Below are positions 40,525 through 49,574 of a stretch of DNA of 64,000 bases, piece by piece. A program made the position numbers and the translations under genes. This DNA is from Georgenia sp. TF02-10 (GTDB lineage Bacteria > Actinomycetota > Actinomycetes > Actinomycetales > Actinomycetaceae), in contig NZ_CP094289.1 of NCBI RefSeq assembly GCF_022759505.1, forward strand, positions 1,488,001 through 1,552,000. The letters run 5' to 3'. Each line of letters starts with the position of its first letter. The stretch's first letter is position 1. The notes beneath the pieces were generated by a model, which worked only from the letters and a program-made list of their open reading frames with translations, searched no databases and was not told where the DNA came from.

Positions 40525-40530
40525 TAGGCT
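40525..40530 (+). promoter_or_regulatory. -10 element TAGGCT of recA
   Basis: TAGGCT lies just after the SOS box and about 168 bases before the recA ATG, giving a long leader. A second unregulated promoter closer to recA, as in mycobacteria, is possible but none stands out. Confidence 0.6.
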
Positions 40531-40698
40531 CATCCACAGGCGACGACGGCGCCGGGGTGTCCACCGCCCCGGCCCCGGATGTCAGTGGTCGGGCATAGCG
40601 TCGCCAGCAGGTAGCCGTCCGGGGAGGGCGGGCCCTGCCGAAGACCAGCCCTGACCGAAGGGCCGCCCCCCGCGGCCCCCTGCCGAGAGGTGAGAGAC

Positions 40699-41769
40699 AT
40701 GTCCGCTCCCGTAGCCGACCGCAGCAAGGCCCTGGAGGCCGCGCTCAGCCAGATCGACCGCCAGTTCGGCAAGGGCTCGATCATGCGCCTGGGGGACGAC
40801 ACCCGGCCCAAGGTCCAGGTCATCCCCACCGGGTCCGTCGCGCTCGACGTCGCGCTTGGCATCGGCGGGCTGCCCCGCGGCCGGGTCATCGAGGTCTACG
40901 GCCCGGAGTCCTCGGGCAAGACGACGGTGGCCCTGCACGCCGTCGCCAACGCCCAGCGGGCCGGCGGCATCGCCGGGTTCATCGACGCCGAACACGCGCT
41001 GGACCCCGAGTACGCCAAGAAGCTCGGGGTGGACACCGACAACCTGCTCGTCTCCCAGCCCGACACCGGCGAGCAGGCCCTGGAGATCGCGGACATGCTG
41101 ATCCGCTCCGGGGCGCTGGACATCATCGTCATCGACTCCGTCGCCGCGCTCGTGCCCAAGGCCGAGATCGAGGGGGAGATGGGCGACTCCCACGTGGGCC
41201 TGCAGGCGCGCCTGATGTCCCAGGCGCTGCGCAAGATCACCGGCGCCCTGTCCGCCTCGGGCACCACGGCGATCTTCATCAACCAGCTGCGCGAGAAGAT
41301 CGGGGTGTTCTTCGGCTCCCCGGAGACCACCACCGGCGGCAAGGCGCTGAAGTTCTACGCCTCGGTGCGCCTGGACGTGCGCCGCATCGAGACCCTCAAG
41401 GAGGGCTCGGAGCCGGTGGGCAACCGCACCCGGGTCAAGGTGGTCAAGAACAAGATGGCCCCGCCGTTCAAGCAGGCCGAGTTCGACATCCTCTACGGCC
41501 AGGGCATCTCCCGGGAGGGCGGGCTCATCGACCTCGGGGTCGAGCACGGCCTGGTGCGCAAGTCCGGCGCCTGGTTCACCTACGGCGGGGACCAGCTCGG
41601 GCAGGGCAAGGAGAACGCCCGCCGGTTCCTGCGGGACAACCCCGAGCTCGCCGAGGAGATCGAGACCCGGATCCTCGCCACGATGGGCATCGGCCCGGCC
41701 GCCGCGGAGGCGGCCGAGGAGGCCGGCGGGCCGGCGGTGCCCGACGGCGAGGTCCCGGTCGAGTTCTGA
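40699..41769 (+). CDS. recA: recombinase RecA
   Basis: DNA strand-exchange ATPase and co-protease for LexA. 356 aa. Walker A GPESSGKT at residues 68-75, [15 protein letters not shown], the MAW-type segment near [13 protein letters not shown], and the signature [14 protein letters not shown]. No intein, unlike M. tuberculosis RecA. The ATG at 40699 has GAGAGG 8 bases upstream; a GTG at 40690 is in frame but overlaps that site. recX overlaps its stop by one base. Confidence 0.98.
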   Translation: MSAPVADRSKALEAALSQIDRQFGKGSIMRLGDDTRPKVQVIPTGSVALDVALGIGGLPRGRVIEVYGPESSGKTTVALHAVANAQRAGGIAGFIDAEHALDPEYAKKLGVDTDNLLVSQPDTGEQALEIADMLIRSGALDIIVIDSVAALVPKAEIEGEMGDSHVGLQARLMSQALRKITGALSASGTTAIFINQLREKIGVFFGSPETTTGGKALKFYASVRLDVRRIETLKEGSEPVGNRTRVKVVKNKMAPPFKQAEFDILYGQGISREGGLIDLGVEHGLVRKSGAWFTYGGDQLGQGKENARRFLRDNPELAEEIETRILATMGIGPAAAEAAEEAGGPAVPDGEVPVEF

Positions 41770-42353
41770 TGGCGGGCCCGCGCGGGGGCCGGCGCCGCCT
41801 GCCCGCCCCGGAGCCGCCCGCCGACGGCGCGGCGGCCCACGACGCCGAGCCCGACGCCGAGCAGGTCGCCCGGACCATCGCCCTGCGCCAGCTCACCGCG
41901 GCCCCCCGCAGCCGGGCCCAGCTGGCCGAGGCGATGGCCCGCCGGGACGTCCCGGCGGACGTCGCCACCCGGGTGCTCGACCGGTTCACCGAGGTCGGGC
42001 TGGTCGACGACGCCGCCTACGCCGAGATGCTCGTGCGCACCCGGCACGCCGAGCGCGGCCTGGCCCGCCGTGCCCTGGCCGAGGAGCTGCGCCGCCGGGG
42101 CATCGACCCCGAGGTGGCCGAGGGCGCCCTGGCGCAGGTCGGCGAGGACGACGAGCTCGCCGCCGCCCGCCGCCTGGCAGAGAAGAAGGCCCGGGCCACC
42201 CGCGGGCTGGACGTCCAGGTCCGCCGCCGCCGGCTCGCCGGCGCCCTCGGCCGCAAGGGGTTCGGCGCCGGGGTGGCGATGCGGGTGGTCGAGGAGGTCC
42301 TGGCCGCCGAGGCGGCCGACGCGGACGACAGCGCGGCGGACCCGGCGGGGTGA
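41769..42353 (+). CDS. recX: regulatory protein RecX
   Basis: Inhibits RecA filament extension. 194 aa, helical, with a Pro/Ala-rich N-terminus (1-30) before the RecX repeats: ALRQLTAAPRSRAQLAEAMARR, then FTEVGLVDDAAYAEMLVRTR and LAEELRRRGID. The ATG overlaps the recA TGA by one base, so it shares the SOS-regulated message. Confidence 0.93.
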   Translation: MAGPRGGRRRLPAPEPPADGAAAHDAEPDAEQVARTIALRQLTAAPRSRAQLAEAMARRDVPADVATRVLDRFTEVGLVDDAAYAEMLVRTRHAERGLARRALAEELRRRGIDPEVAEGALAQVGEDDELAAARRLAEKKARATRGLDVQVRRRRLAGALGRKGFGAGVAMRVVEEVLAAEAADADDSAADPAG

Positions 42354-42442
42354 GCCGCCGGCGCGGCCGGTAGCGGGCGGCGGTCGAGCCGCCGGAGAGG
42401 GGTAGCGGCCGGCGGCGGGGCCGGGGCGGCCCGGCCGGCGCC

Positions 42443-42480
42443 TGAGCGGGGGCGGCCGGCGGCCGAGCCGCCCGGGCTCA
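42443..42480. terminator. hairpin between convergent recX and gluD
   Basis: TGAGCGGGGGCGGC (42443-42456) pairs with GCCGCCCGGGCTCA (42467-42480) at 12 of 14 positions. The right arm includes the gluD stop. Likely a shared terminator. Confidence 0.6.
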
Positions 42481-43335
42481 GTCGCCCTCGACCATCAGGC
42501 CCGGGTCGGCCGGCAGGGCCTGGCCGGCGGTGCGCTTGTCCAGCCGCCGCGCCACCCGCTCCGCCGCCCAGGTGAGCGTGTAGTTGATGAGGATGAACAC
42601 CACCGCCGCCACGATGAGCGCCGGGACGTAGTTCGCGAACGTCGAGCCGACCAGCCGGGCCGAGCGGAGCAGCTCGCTGTAGGTGATGATCGAGCCGAGC
42701 GCGGTGTCCTTCAGGATGACCACGAGCTGGCTGATCATCGAGGGCATCATCGCGATGAGGGCCTGGGGCACCTCGACCAGCCGCAGGCTCTGGCCCGGCG
42801 TCAGGCCGACGGCGAGGGCGGCCTCCCGCTGCCCGCGCGGCAGGTTCTGCACCCCGGACCGCACCAGCTCGGCGATGACCGAGCCGTTGTACAGCGTCAG
42901 CCCGACGACCACGCCGAGGAACGGGGCCTGGCCGGTGGGCACCGCGTCGGTGTAGGCGAAGAACATCCAGAAGAAGATCATCATGATCAGCACCGGCACG
43001 GCGCGGAAGAACTCCACGACCACGGTGCTCACCGCCCGGACCGGCGCCAGCCCGGACAGCCGGCCGATGCCGAAGACGAGGCCGAAGACGTTCGCGGCGA
43101 CGATCGCCACCGCGGCCGCCCGTAGGGTGTTCCACAGGCCGACGAGCAGGTAGTCCACCCACACCGAGCTGGTCAGGAAGACGTCCCACTTGGCCGCGGT
43201 GAGCTGGCCCTTGCCGGCCAGCCCCCAGACGACCCAGCCGAGCACGCCGAGCACGACGAGCGCGCCGAGGACGTTGACGACGGCGATCCGCCGGCGGGTG
43301 CGCGGGCCGGGGGCGTCGAACAGTGGCGAGCTCAT
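42478..43335 (-). CDS. gluD: glutamate ABC transporter permease GluD
   Basis: Inner-membrane permease of a polar amino-acid importer (HisMQ type). 285 aa with an N-terminal anchor and five further helices; the EAA loop reads REAALAVGLTPGQSLRLVEVPQAL. It overlaps gluC by 4 bases (ATGA). The gene order gluA-B-C-D beside recX is the same as in Corynebacterium glutamicum, which supports glutamate as substrate. Confidence 0.92.
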   Translation of the reverse strand: MSSPLFDAPGPRTRRRIAVVNVLGALVVLGVLGWVVWGLAGKGQLTAAKWDVFLTSSVWVDYLLVGLWNTLRAAAVAIVAANVFGLVFGIGRLSGLAPVRAVSTVVVEFFRAVPVLIMMIFFWMFFAYTDAVPTGQAPFLGVVVGLTLYNGSVIAELVRSGVQNLPRGQREAALAVGLTPGQSLRLVEVPQALIAMMPSMISQLVVILKDTALGSIITYSELLRSARLVGSTFANYVPALIVAAVVFILINYTLTWAAERVARRLDKRTAGQALPADPGLMVEGD

Positions 43336-44036
43336 CGGGCGACCCCCAGCCGGCGGGACAGGAACGTGGCGAGCAGCCCGATCGGCAGCACGATGACCAC
43401 CCAGCCGAGGGCGATCACCAGGAAGATGACGATCCGCAGGTCCGGGCGGAGCTCGAGCATGGTGAGCATCACCCCGGCGGCCTGGGTCACCCCCGCCGCC
43501 TGCGCCACGGTGGAGTTCTTGGCCAGCGCGATGAGGGTGTTGCCGAGGGGGGCGATGGCCCCGCGGAGCGCCTGCGGCAGGATGACCAGCCGCATGGACT
43601 GGCCGAAGCCCAGGCCGAGCGCGCGGGCCGCCTCCACCTGGCCGGCCGGGACGGTGTTGACGCCCGAGCGCAGCGCCTCGCAGACGAACGCGGCGGTGTA
43701 GACCGACAGGCCCAGCACCGCGAGGCGAAAGCTGTTCGCGGTGATGAAGCCGCCGGGCGCGTCCCGCCCGGCGAGGACGACGCCGAGCTGGCCCCACAGC
43801 CCGAGCGAGCAGGCCAGGATAATCAGGGTCAGCGGGGTGTTCCGGACGACGTTGACGTAGGCCGCGCCGGCCCACTGCAGGCTCGGTGCGGGGGAGACCC
43901 GCATGATCGCCAGCACGGTGCCGATGAGGAACGCGAACACTGCCGAGTACAGCGTCAGGCGGATGTTGACGATGAACGCACCCAGCACGTCGAAGCTGCC
44001 GAGCAGCTCGGCGACGTCACCGACGATGCCTCCCAT
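43332..44036 (-). CDS. gluC: glutamate ABC transporter permease GluC
   Basis: Second membrane permease, 234 aa, about five helices; EAA loop VEAARALGLGFGQSMRLVILPQALR. It pairs with GluD to form the channel. It starts 174 bases after gluB stops, a gap holding strong hairpins. Confidence 0.92.
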   Translation of the reverse strand: MGGIVGDVAELLGSFDVLGAFIVNIRLTLYSAVFAFLIGTVLAIMRVSPAPSLQWAGAAYVNVVRNTPLTLIILACSLGLWGQLGVVLAGRDAPGGFITANSFRLAVLGLSVYTAAFVCEALRSGVNTVPAGQVEAARALGLGFGQSMRLVILPQALRGAIAPLGNTLIALAKNSTVAQAAGVTQAAGVMLTMLELRPDLRIVIFLVIALGWVVIVLPIGLLATFLSRRLGVAR

Positions 44037-44091
44037 CGGGCCTCCTGGGTCTGGTCCGGCCGACCGCCGCGGGCGGGCGGTCTGCTAGGTC

Positions 44092-44194
44092 GCCGTCGCG
44101 ACGGCGGGCGGTCTGGTCAGGCGCCTACGCCGGGCGGCGCGGCCGCACGGACGACGGCGGTGGGCCGGCCGGGTCGGGCCGGTCCACCGCCGTC
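44092..44194 (-). terminator. hairpins between gluB and gluC
   Basis: GACGGCGGTGG (44153-44163) and CCACCGCCGTC (44184-44194) form a perfect 11-bp stem right after the gluB stop; a second, perfectly self-complementary 16-mer CGCCGTCGCGACGGCG lies at 44091-44106. In such operons a hairpin here commonly stabilises or partly terminates the message so that binding protein exceeds permease. Confidence 0.6.
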
Positions 44195-44210
44195 ACGGCT
44201 GGGCGGGCGG

Positions 44211-45095
44211 TCAGGCGCAGGGCTCGACCTCGGGCGGGTTGAGGTCGGCGTTCCACTCGAAGGTGTCCCCGACGTTCTCGGTGAGCAGCTGCTCCCAGGT
44301 CCCGTCGTCGATCATCTCGGTGATGGCGGTGTTGACGTCCTCGCAGATGTCGTTGTCCGGCGGCAGGCCGACGCCGTAGTTCTCCTCGGAGAACGGGTTG
44401 CCGACCACCTTGAACTGGCCCTCGTACTCGGGCTGGGCGGCGTAGCCGGCGAGGATGACGTCGTCGGTGGTGACCGCGTCGACGGTGCCGGCGCTGAGCA
44501 GCTCCACGCACTCGGAGTAGGTCTGGGCCGGGTAGAGCTCGACGCCCTCGGAGTACTCGTCGCGGATCCGCTCGGCCGACGTCGAGCCCTCCACCGAGCA
44601 CAGCACCTTCCCGTCCAGGGTGTCCGGGCCGGTGATGTCCGTGTTGTCCTGGGCGACCAGCAGGTCCTGGCCGGCGACGAAGTACGGCCCGGCGAACGCC
44701 ACCTGCTCCTTGCGCTCGTCGGTGATGGAGTAGGTGGCGACGATCATGTCCACCGAGCCGTTCTCCAGCAGCGTCTCGCGCTGGGAGGAGACCGATTCCA
44801 CGAACTCCACGTCCTCCTCGGCGTACCCGAGCTTCTCCGCGACGTACCGGGCGACGTCGACGTCGAACCCGGTGTACTCCGAGCCCTCCTGCAGGCCCAG
44901 GCCGGGCTGGTCGAACTTGATCCCGACGGTCAGGCCGCCCTCGGCGCCCCCGCCGCCGCCCGCCTCGGTGGTCTCGGTGCCGCCGCCGTCGTCCTCGCCG
45001 CCGTCGCTCCCGCCGGGCTCGCCGGCCGAGCAGGCGGCCAGCGCCAGGGCGGCGGCCAGGGTCAGGCTTGCACCGGCTGTGCGCATGCCTCGCAT
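44211..45095 (-). CDS. gluB: glutamate-binding lipoprotein GluB
   Basis: Extracellular solute-binding protein of family 3, anchored by lipid. 294 aa. Signal peptide with lipobox ALAACS (Cys near residue 22), Gly/Asp/Glu-rich linker (~25-52), then [44 protein letters not shown] and [17 protein letters not shown], the SBP_bac_3 hallmarks. AAGGAG lies 4 bases before the ATG at 45095; the ATG at 45086 is an alternative. Confidence 0.93.
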   Translation of the reverse strand: MRGMRTAGASLTLAAALALAACSAGEPGGSDGGEDDGGGTETTEAGGGGGAEGGLTVGIKFDQPGLGLQEGSEYTGFDVDVARYVAEKLGYAEEDVEFVESVSSQRETLLENGSVDMIVATYSITDERKEQVAFAGPYFVAGQDLLVAQDNTDITGPDTLDGKVLCSVEGSTSAERIRDEYSEGVELYPAQTYSECVELLSAGTVDAVTTDDVILAGYAAQPEYEGQFKVVGNPFSEENYGVGLPPDNDICEDVNTAITEMIDDGTWEQLLTENVGDTFEWNADLNPPEVEPCA

Positions 45096-45125
45096 GTGTC
45101 TCCTTCGGTCGGTCCCCAGCGGGGA

Positions 45126-45911
45126 TCAGTGGCTGAGCAGCTTGGACAGGAAGTCCTTGGCCCGGTCGGACCGGGGGTTGGTGAAGAACTCGTCGGGCGT
45201 GGCAGCCTCGACGATCTGGCCGGCGTCCATGAAGATCACCCGGTCGCCGGCCTTGCGCGCGAAGCCCATCTCGTGGGTGACGACCACCATCGTCATCCCG
45301 TCCCGGGCCAGGGCGGTCATGACGTCGAGGACCTCGTTGATCATCTCTGGGTCCAGCGCCGAGGTCGGCTCGTCGAAGAGCATGACCTTGGGCTGCATGG
45401 CCAGCGCCCGGGCGATGGCGACGCGCTGCTGCTGGCCGCCGGAGAGCTGGGCGGGGTGCTTGGTGGCCTGGTTCGCCACGCCGACCCGCTCCAGCAGCGC
45501 CATCGCGCGCTCCCTCGCCTCGGCCGGCTTGACGCCCTTGGCCTTGATCGGGCCGAGGGTGACGTTGTCCAGGATCGTCTTGTGCGCGAAGAGGTTGAAG
45601 GACTGGAACACCATCCCGACGTCGGCCCGCAGCCGCGCCAGCTCCTTGCCCTCCGCGGGCAGGTCCTGCCCGTCGATGGTGATCCGGCCGGAGTCGATCG
45701 GCTCCAGCCGGTTGATCGCCCGGCACAGGGTGGACTTGCCCGAGCCGGACGGGCCGATCACGACGACGACCTCGCCCCGGCGCACGGTGAGGTTGATGTC
45801 CTTGAGCACGTGCAGGTCGCCGAAGTGCTTGTTGACGTCGGCGAGGACGACGAGGTCGCCCCGCTCGTCGGCGCGCTGCCGTGTGGCGGCGCCCACATCG
45901 GGTGAGGTCAT
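45126..45911 (-). CDS. gluA: glutamate ABC transporter ATP-binding protein GluA
   Basis: Cytoplasmic ATPase of the importer, 261 aa. Walker [11 protein letters not shown]-loop VFQSFNLF, signature [15 protein letters not shown], Walker [16 protein letters not shown]-loop VTHEMGFAR. The ATG at 45911 (MTSPDVG) follows TATGTT by 7 bases; the ATG at 45923 overlaps that box. First gene of gluABCD, divergent from miaB. Confidence 0.95.
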   Translation of the reverse strand: MTSPDVGAATRQRADERGDLVVLADVNKHFGDLHVLKDINLTVRRGEVVVVIGPSGSGKSTLCRAINRLEPIDSGRITIDGQDLPAEGKELARLRADVGMVFQSFNLFAHKTILDNVTLGPIKAKGVKPAEARERAMALLERVGVANQATKHPAQLSGGQQQRVAIARALAMQPKVMLFDEPTSALDPEMINEVLDVMTALARDGMTMVVVTHEMGFARKAGDRVIFMDAGQIVEAATPDEFFTNPRSDRAKDFLSKLLSH

Positions 45912-45918
45912 GGGGGTC

Positions 45919-45924
45919 AACATA
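45919..45924 (-). promoter_or_regulatory. -10 element TATGTT of gluABCD (leaderless)
   Basis: On the minus strand TATGTT ends 7 bases before the gluA ATG at 45911. Confidence 0.6.
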
Positions 45925-46032
45925 GCCGCACCGTGTTTCCGGCAGGGAACCCGGGCAGGTAACAGTGTGGACACGGCCGACGGCGGGACCCTGGCCGGCG
46001 GCCCGGCGCCGCGGGGCCCGGGCGCCGGCGCC

Positions 46033-46038
46033 TACACT
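46033..46038 (+). promoter_or_regulatory. -10 element TACACT of miaB
   Basis: TACACT ends 9 bases before the miaB ATG; no Shine-Dalgarno is seen. Confidence 0.5.
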
Positions 46039-46047
46039 GCTGACCTC

Positions 46048-47697
46048 ATGAGCGCACCCGCCACCGCGCCCGCCGGCGCCGCGGTCGCCGCCGCGGTCGG
46101 CGCGGTTGGCCCCGCCCAGAGCGGCGGGCCCGCACCCACCGCCGACCCCGCCGGAACCGCGCACCCTGCCGGTGCCCCGCCCCGCACCTATCTGGTCCGC
46201 ACCCTCGGCTGCCAGATGAACGTCCACGACTCCGAGCGGCTCGCCGGCCTGCTGCAGGCCCGCGGGTACGTCCCGGTCGCCGACATCCCGGAAGCGGCCG
46301 CCCGGGCGACGGACGCCGGCGACGGCGGGGCCGACGTCGTCGTCCTCAACACCTGCTCCGTGCGCGAGAACGCGGCCACCCGGCTGTTCGGCAACCTCGG
46401 CCAGCTCGCCGCCGTCAAGCGCTCCCGGCCCGGCATGCAGATCGCCGTCGGCGGGTGCCTGGCCCAGCAGATGCGCGAGGGGATCGTCGCCCAGGCGCCG
46501 TGGGTCGACGTCGTGCTCGGCACCCACAACCTCGACGTGCTGCCGGCGCTGCTCGAGCGGGCCCGGCACAACGCCGAGGCGCAGGTGGAGATCGAGGAGT
46601 CGCTGAAGGTCTTCCCCTCCACCCTGCCCAGCCGCCGCGAGTCCGCCTACGCCGCGTTCGTGTCCATCTCGGTGGGCTGCAACAACACCTGCACCTTCTG
46701 CATCGTCCCGCACCTGCGCGGCAAGGAGCGGGACCGCCGGCCGGGGGACGTGCTCGCCGAGGTCGAGGCGGTGGTCGCGCAGGGCGCCGTCGAGGTGACC
46801 CTGCTCGGGCAGAACGTCAACAGCTACGGCGTGGGCTTCGGCGACCGGGGCGCGTTCGCCAAGCTGCTGCGCGCGTGCGGGCGGGTCGAGGGCCTGGAGC
46901 GGGTCCGGTTCACCTCTCCGCACCCGGCGGCCTTCACCGACGACGTCATCGCGGCCATGGCCGAGACCCCGACCGTCATGCCGTCCCTGCACATGCCGCT
47001 GCAGTCCGGCTCCGACGCCGTGCTGCGGGCCATGCGCCGGTCCTACCGGTCGGCCCGCTTCCTCGGCATCCTGGAGCGGGTGCGCGCGGCCATCCCGGAC
47101 GCCGCGATCACCACCGACATCATCGTCGGCTTCCCCGGCGAGACCGAGGCCGACTTCCAGGACACCCTCGACGTCGTCGCCGCCAGCCGGTTCGCCTCCG
47201 CCTTCACCTTCCAGTACTCCCCGCGCCCGGGCACCCCGGCCGCGGACCGCACCGACCAGGTCCCTGCCGAGGTGGTCGCCGAGCGCTACCAGCGCCTGGT
47301 CGCGCTCCAGCAGCGGATCTCCACCGAGGAGAACGAGCGGCTGGTCGGCAGCACCGTGGAGGTGCTGGTGGCCCAGGACGGCCGCAAGGACGAGGCCACC
47401 CGCCGGATCACCGGCCGGGCGGCCGACAACCGGCTGGTGCACGTGGCCCTGCCGCCGGGGCTCGCCGACGGCGACCGGCCCCGACCCGGGGACATGGTCA
47501 CCGCGACCGTCACCCGCGGCGCGCCGCACCACCTCGTCGCCGACTCCGCGCTGACCGGCGGGACGTTCGCCGTGCGGCGCACCCGGGCGGGGGACGCGTG
47601 GGCGGGCCACGGCGACGCCGACGGCGGTGGGCACGGCCACGGCGCGGCGGCCGCTGCCGGCCCGGTCAGCCTCGGGCTGCCGACCGTGCGCCGCTGA
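46048..47697 (+). CDS. miaB: tRNA-2-methylthio-N6-dimethylallyladenosine synthase
   Basis: Radical-SAM methylthiotransferase that adds the 2-methylthio group to i6A37 of tRNAs; works after MiaA, encoded 3 kb downstream. 549 aa. N-terminal UPF0004 domain with Cys residues in [15 protein letters not shown] and GGCLAQ; radical-SAM cluster CNNTCTFC; C-terminal TRAM domain (~440-515). The first ~45 residues are an Ala/Pro/Gly-rich extension and the end carries a Gly/His-rich stretch. Confidence 0.96.
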   Translation: MSAPATAPAGAAVAAAVGAVGPAQSGGPAPTADPAGTAHPAGAPPRTYLVRTLGCQMNVHDSERLAGLLQARGYVPVADIPEAAARATDAGDGGADVVVLNTCSVRENAATRLFGNLGQLAAVKRSRPGMQIAVGGCLAQQMREGIVAQAPWVDVVLGTHNLDVLPALLERARHNAEAQVEIEESLKVFPSTLPSRRESAYAAFVSISVGCNNTCTFCIVPHLRGKERDRRPGDVLAEVEAVVAQGAVEVTLLGQNVNSYGVGFGDRGAFAKLLRACGRVEGLERVRFTSPHPAAFTDDVIAAMAETPTVMPSLHMPLQSGSDAVLRAMRRSYRSARFLGILERVRAAIPDAAITTDIIVGFPGETEADFQDTLDVVAASRFASAFTFQYSPRPGTPAADRTDQVPAEVVAERYQRLVALQQRISTEENERLVGSTVEVLVAQDGRKDEATRRITGRAADNRLVHVALPPGLADGDRPRPGDMVTATVTRGAPHHLVADSALTGGTFAVRRTRAGDAWAGHGDADGGGHGHGAAAAAGPVSLGLPTVRR

Positions 47698-47797
47698 CCG
47701 GTCCGCCGGTCGAGCCGGCGCCGGCCGGAACCGCACCCTGCGGCGTCGCGTCACCCTTCAGCGGTGGCCACCGGCGCCCCGTCCGGACGCCGCCGCC

Positions 47798-48310
47798 TCA
47801 CTCCGCCGTCGGCTCGACCGGCACCGAGCGGTCGAGGGCCTGGAAGAACTGCACGCCGGCGGCCAGCCCGCCCTCGATGAGCTCGAGCAGCTGCCGGTCG
47901 GTCGCGCCGGCCCCGACGTCGGTCAGCACCTCCGTGCGCACCCCGATCCCGTCCCCGGACGGCACGGTGAAGACGGTGGGCCAGACCTTGTCCCGGTTCC
48001 AGTCGTTGACCGCCTGGGCCAGTGCGCCGGCCATCGCGGCCGGCAGGGTCCGCCCCCAGGACCCGCGCACGGACAAGAACTCCGTCGCCGGGCCGGTCAG
48101 CCGGACCTGAAACCGGAAGCCCTCCCACAGCCCGGTCACCGAGCCGTCCGCCTCGCTGCGGACGTGGTAGCCGCGGGCCCGCACCACCGCCGCGACCCGG
48201 TCGGCCGTCAGCGGGGTGGCCCGCTCCACCGGCGTCGGCAGCGGGTGGCTCGGGGCCGGGGCGGGCCGGGTGGTCACCGGCCGGCCGAAGAGCGCCCGCC
48301 ACCAGCTCAC
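47798..48310 (-). CDS. YbjN domain protein (second of tandem pair)
   Basis: 170-aa YbjN-like protein, fold related to type III secretion chaperones, function unknown in actinobacteria. Core: LTADRVAAVVRARGYHVRSEADGSVTGLW, a tryptophan-rich middle and DWNRDKVWPTVFTVPSGDGIGVRTE, then a helical end. Its GTG overlaps the stop of the first YbjN gene by 4 bases. The two share the layout helix-sheet-helix and probably form a heteromer, which is inference. Confidence 0.85.
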   Translation of the reverse strand: MSWWRALFGRPVTTRPAPAPSHPLPTPVERATPLTADRVAAVVRARGYHVRSEADGSVTGLWEGFRFQVRLTGPATEFLSVRGSWGRTLPAAMAGALAQAVNDWNRDKVWPTVFTVPSGDGIGVRTEVLTDVGAGATDRQLLELIEGGLAAGVQFFQALDRSVPVEPTAE

Positions 48311-48816
48311 GGGGTCTCCTCGGGCGGCAGACCCGCCGGGTCGGGGTAGGCCGCCTCCAAGTCCCGCACCACCCGCATGCCCTGCCCGACCCCGCGGCGC
48401 AGCAGGGCGCTGAGCTGGTGGTCGCTGACGCCGGTGCCGAGTGGGGTGGAGGCCTCGGCGACGACACTGAGCCGGCCGTCGTCGAGGACGCGGACGTAGC
48501 ACTTGGGCCCGATGAACTCCCGGTTCCACCGGTCCAGCAGCCCGAGGACCTCGCCCAGCCGCTCCAGCGCCAGGCGGCGGTGCCAGGAGGTGCGGACCTG
48601 CAGCACCGTCTCCTCCTCGCCGAGGAGGTAGATGTGGAAGACCGACTGCGCCCACAGCAGGCCGAGGTTGCCGGCGGCGTCCCGGAACAGCGGGTAGCCG
48701 AGCGCGGTGAGCGTCTCCGCCACCCGGGTGCGGGTCAGCGGCACGACGACGTCCCGGGTGTCCAGGCCGGTCGGGCCGGTCCGGGCCCGGCCCTCCTCGA
48801 ACCCTGCGGCCGCCAT
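48307..48816 (-). CDS. YbjN domain protein (first of tandem pair)
   Basis: 169 aa. Same fold as its partner: VPLTRTRVAETLTALGYPLFRDAAGNLG, VFHIYLLGEEETVLQVRT, DRWNREFIGPKCYVRVLDDGRLSVVAE. The ATG follows TACCCT by 6 bases. It is divergent from the DUF6318 gene. The pair lies between miaB and miaA. Confidence 0.87.
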   Translation of the reverse strand: MAAAGFEEGRARTGPTGLDTRDVVVPLTRTRVAETLTALGYPLFRDAAGNLGLLWAQSVFHIYLLGEEETVLQVRTSWHRRLALERLGEVLGLLDRWNREFIGPKCYVRVLDDGRLSVVAEASTPLGTGVSDHQLSALLRRGVGQGMRVVRDLEAAYPDPAGLPPEETP

Positions 48817-48822
48817 GGCACG

Positions 48823-48828
48823 AGGGTA
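48823..48828 (-). promoter_or_regulatory. -10 element TACCCT of the YbjN pair (leaderless)
   Basis: On the minus strand TACCCT ends 6 bases before the ATG at 48816. Confidence 0.6.
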
Positions 48829-48932
48829 GTCCGGGGCGACGGCGTCCGGTGCGGTGCGGCGGAGGCCGAGCGGGCCGCTGGCGCTTGTCCACAGGTGTCG
48901 CCGAACCTCTGGTGCGAGCGGCGGTCGGATAC

Positions 48933-48938
48933 TACCGT
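48933..48938 (+). promoter_or_regulatory. -10 element TACCGT of the DUF6318 gene (leaderless)
   Basis: TACCGT ends 6 bases before the ATG at 48945, which is also the best signal-peptide start. Confidence 0.6.
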
Positions 48939-48944
48939 CGCCGC

Positions 48945-49574
48945 ATGACCGTGGGGGGCAGGCGACGGGGCACCGTCGCGGCAGCGTGCACCGCGCTGGT
49001 CCTGGGAGCAATGCTTGGCTGCTCCCGGGAGCCTGCCGCTGCCCCGGCGCCGACACAGACGAGCAGCTCGCAGACGTCGGCAGCCACGGAGTCGCCGGGT
49101 CCGGAACCGACGGAGCCGACGGTCACCCCGCCCGAGGTGGAGAAGCCGGAGCGACCCGAGGCGATGGAGCGCGACGACCTCGAGGGCGCAAAGGCGGCCG
49201 CGGAGTACGTGCTCCGCCTCTACCCGTACGTGTACGCCAGCGGAGACATCACCGAGTGGAACGCGATGTCAAAGGATGGTTGCAAGTTCTGCAAGAGCGT
49301 GGCAGATAATGTCACAAAACTTCACCAGGAGGGTGGGTACTCGACCGGTTCTGAGGTCGTCATTGAGTCGATCGAGGGACGCCCTCCGTATGGTGGGCAC
49401 GACTACTTCGAGATCCTAATCCAAGGTACCGCGACACCATCGAAGCGGATGAATCCAGACGGGTCAACGCTGGATGAGTTCGAGGGAGGCCGAGCACTGT
49501 TCTACATTGCGGTCACTCGTGTCAATGACTCGTGGCTCATCCACGGAGTGGCCACGGAGCCGGTCGATGGGTAA
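48945..49574 (+). CDS. DUF6318 lipoprotein
   Basis: 209-aa exported lipoprotein. Signal peptide: RRRGTVAAACTALVLGAMLGC with lipobox Cys26; Ser/Thr/Pro/Glu-rich linker to ~70; then the DUF6318 domain with AAEYVLRLYPYVYASGDITEW and a CKFC pair (DGCKFCKSV). The fold recalls NTF2-like proteins, but function is unknown. From about 49270 on G+C falls to ~58% over sampled lines against ~75% around it. The last 8 bases overlap the following secreted-protein gene, so the two are expressed together. Confidence 0.82.
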   Translation: MTVGGRRRGTVAAACTALVLGAMLGCSREPAAAPAPTQTSSSQTSAATESPGPEPTEPTVTPPEVEKPERPEAMERDDLEGAKAAAEYVLRLYPYVYASGDITEWNAMSKDGCKFCKSVADNVTKLHQEGGYSTGSEVVIESIEGRPPYGGHDYFEILIQGTATPSKRMNPDGSTLDEFEGGRALFYIAVTRVNDSWLIHGVATEPVDG

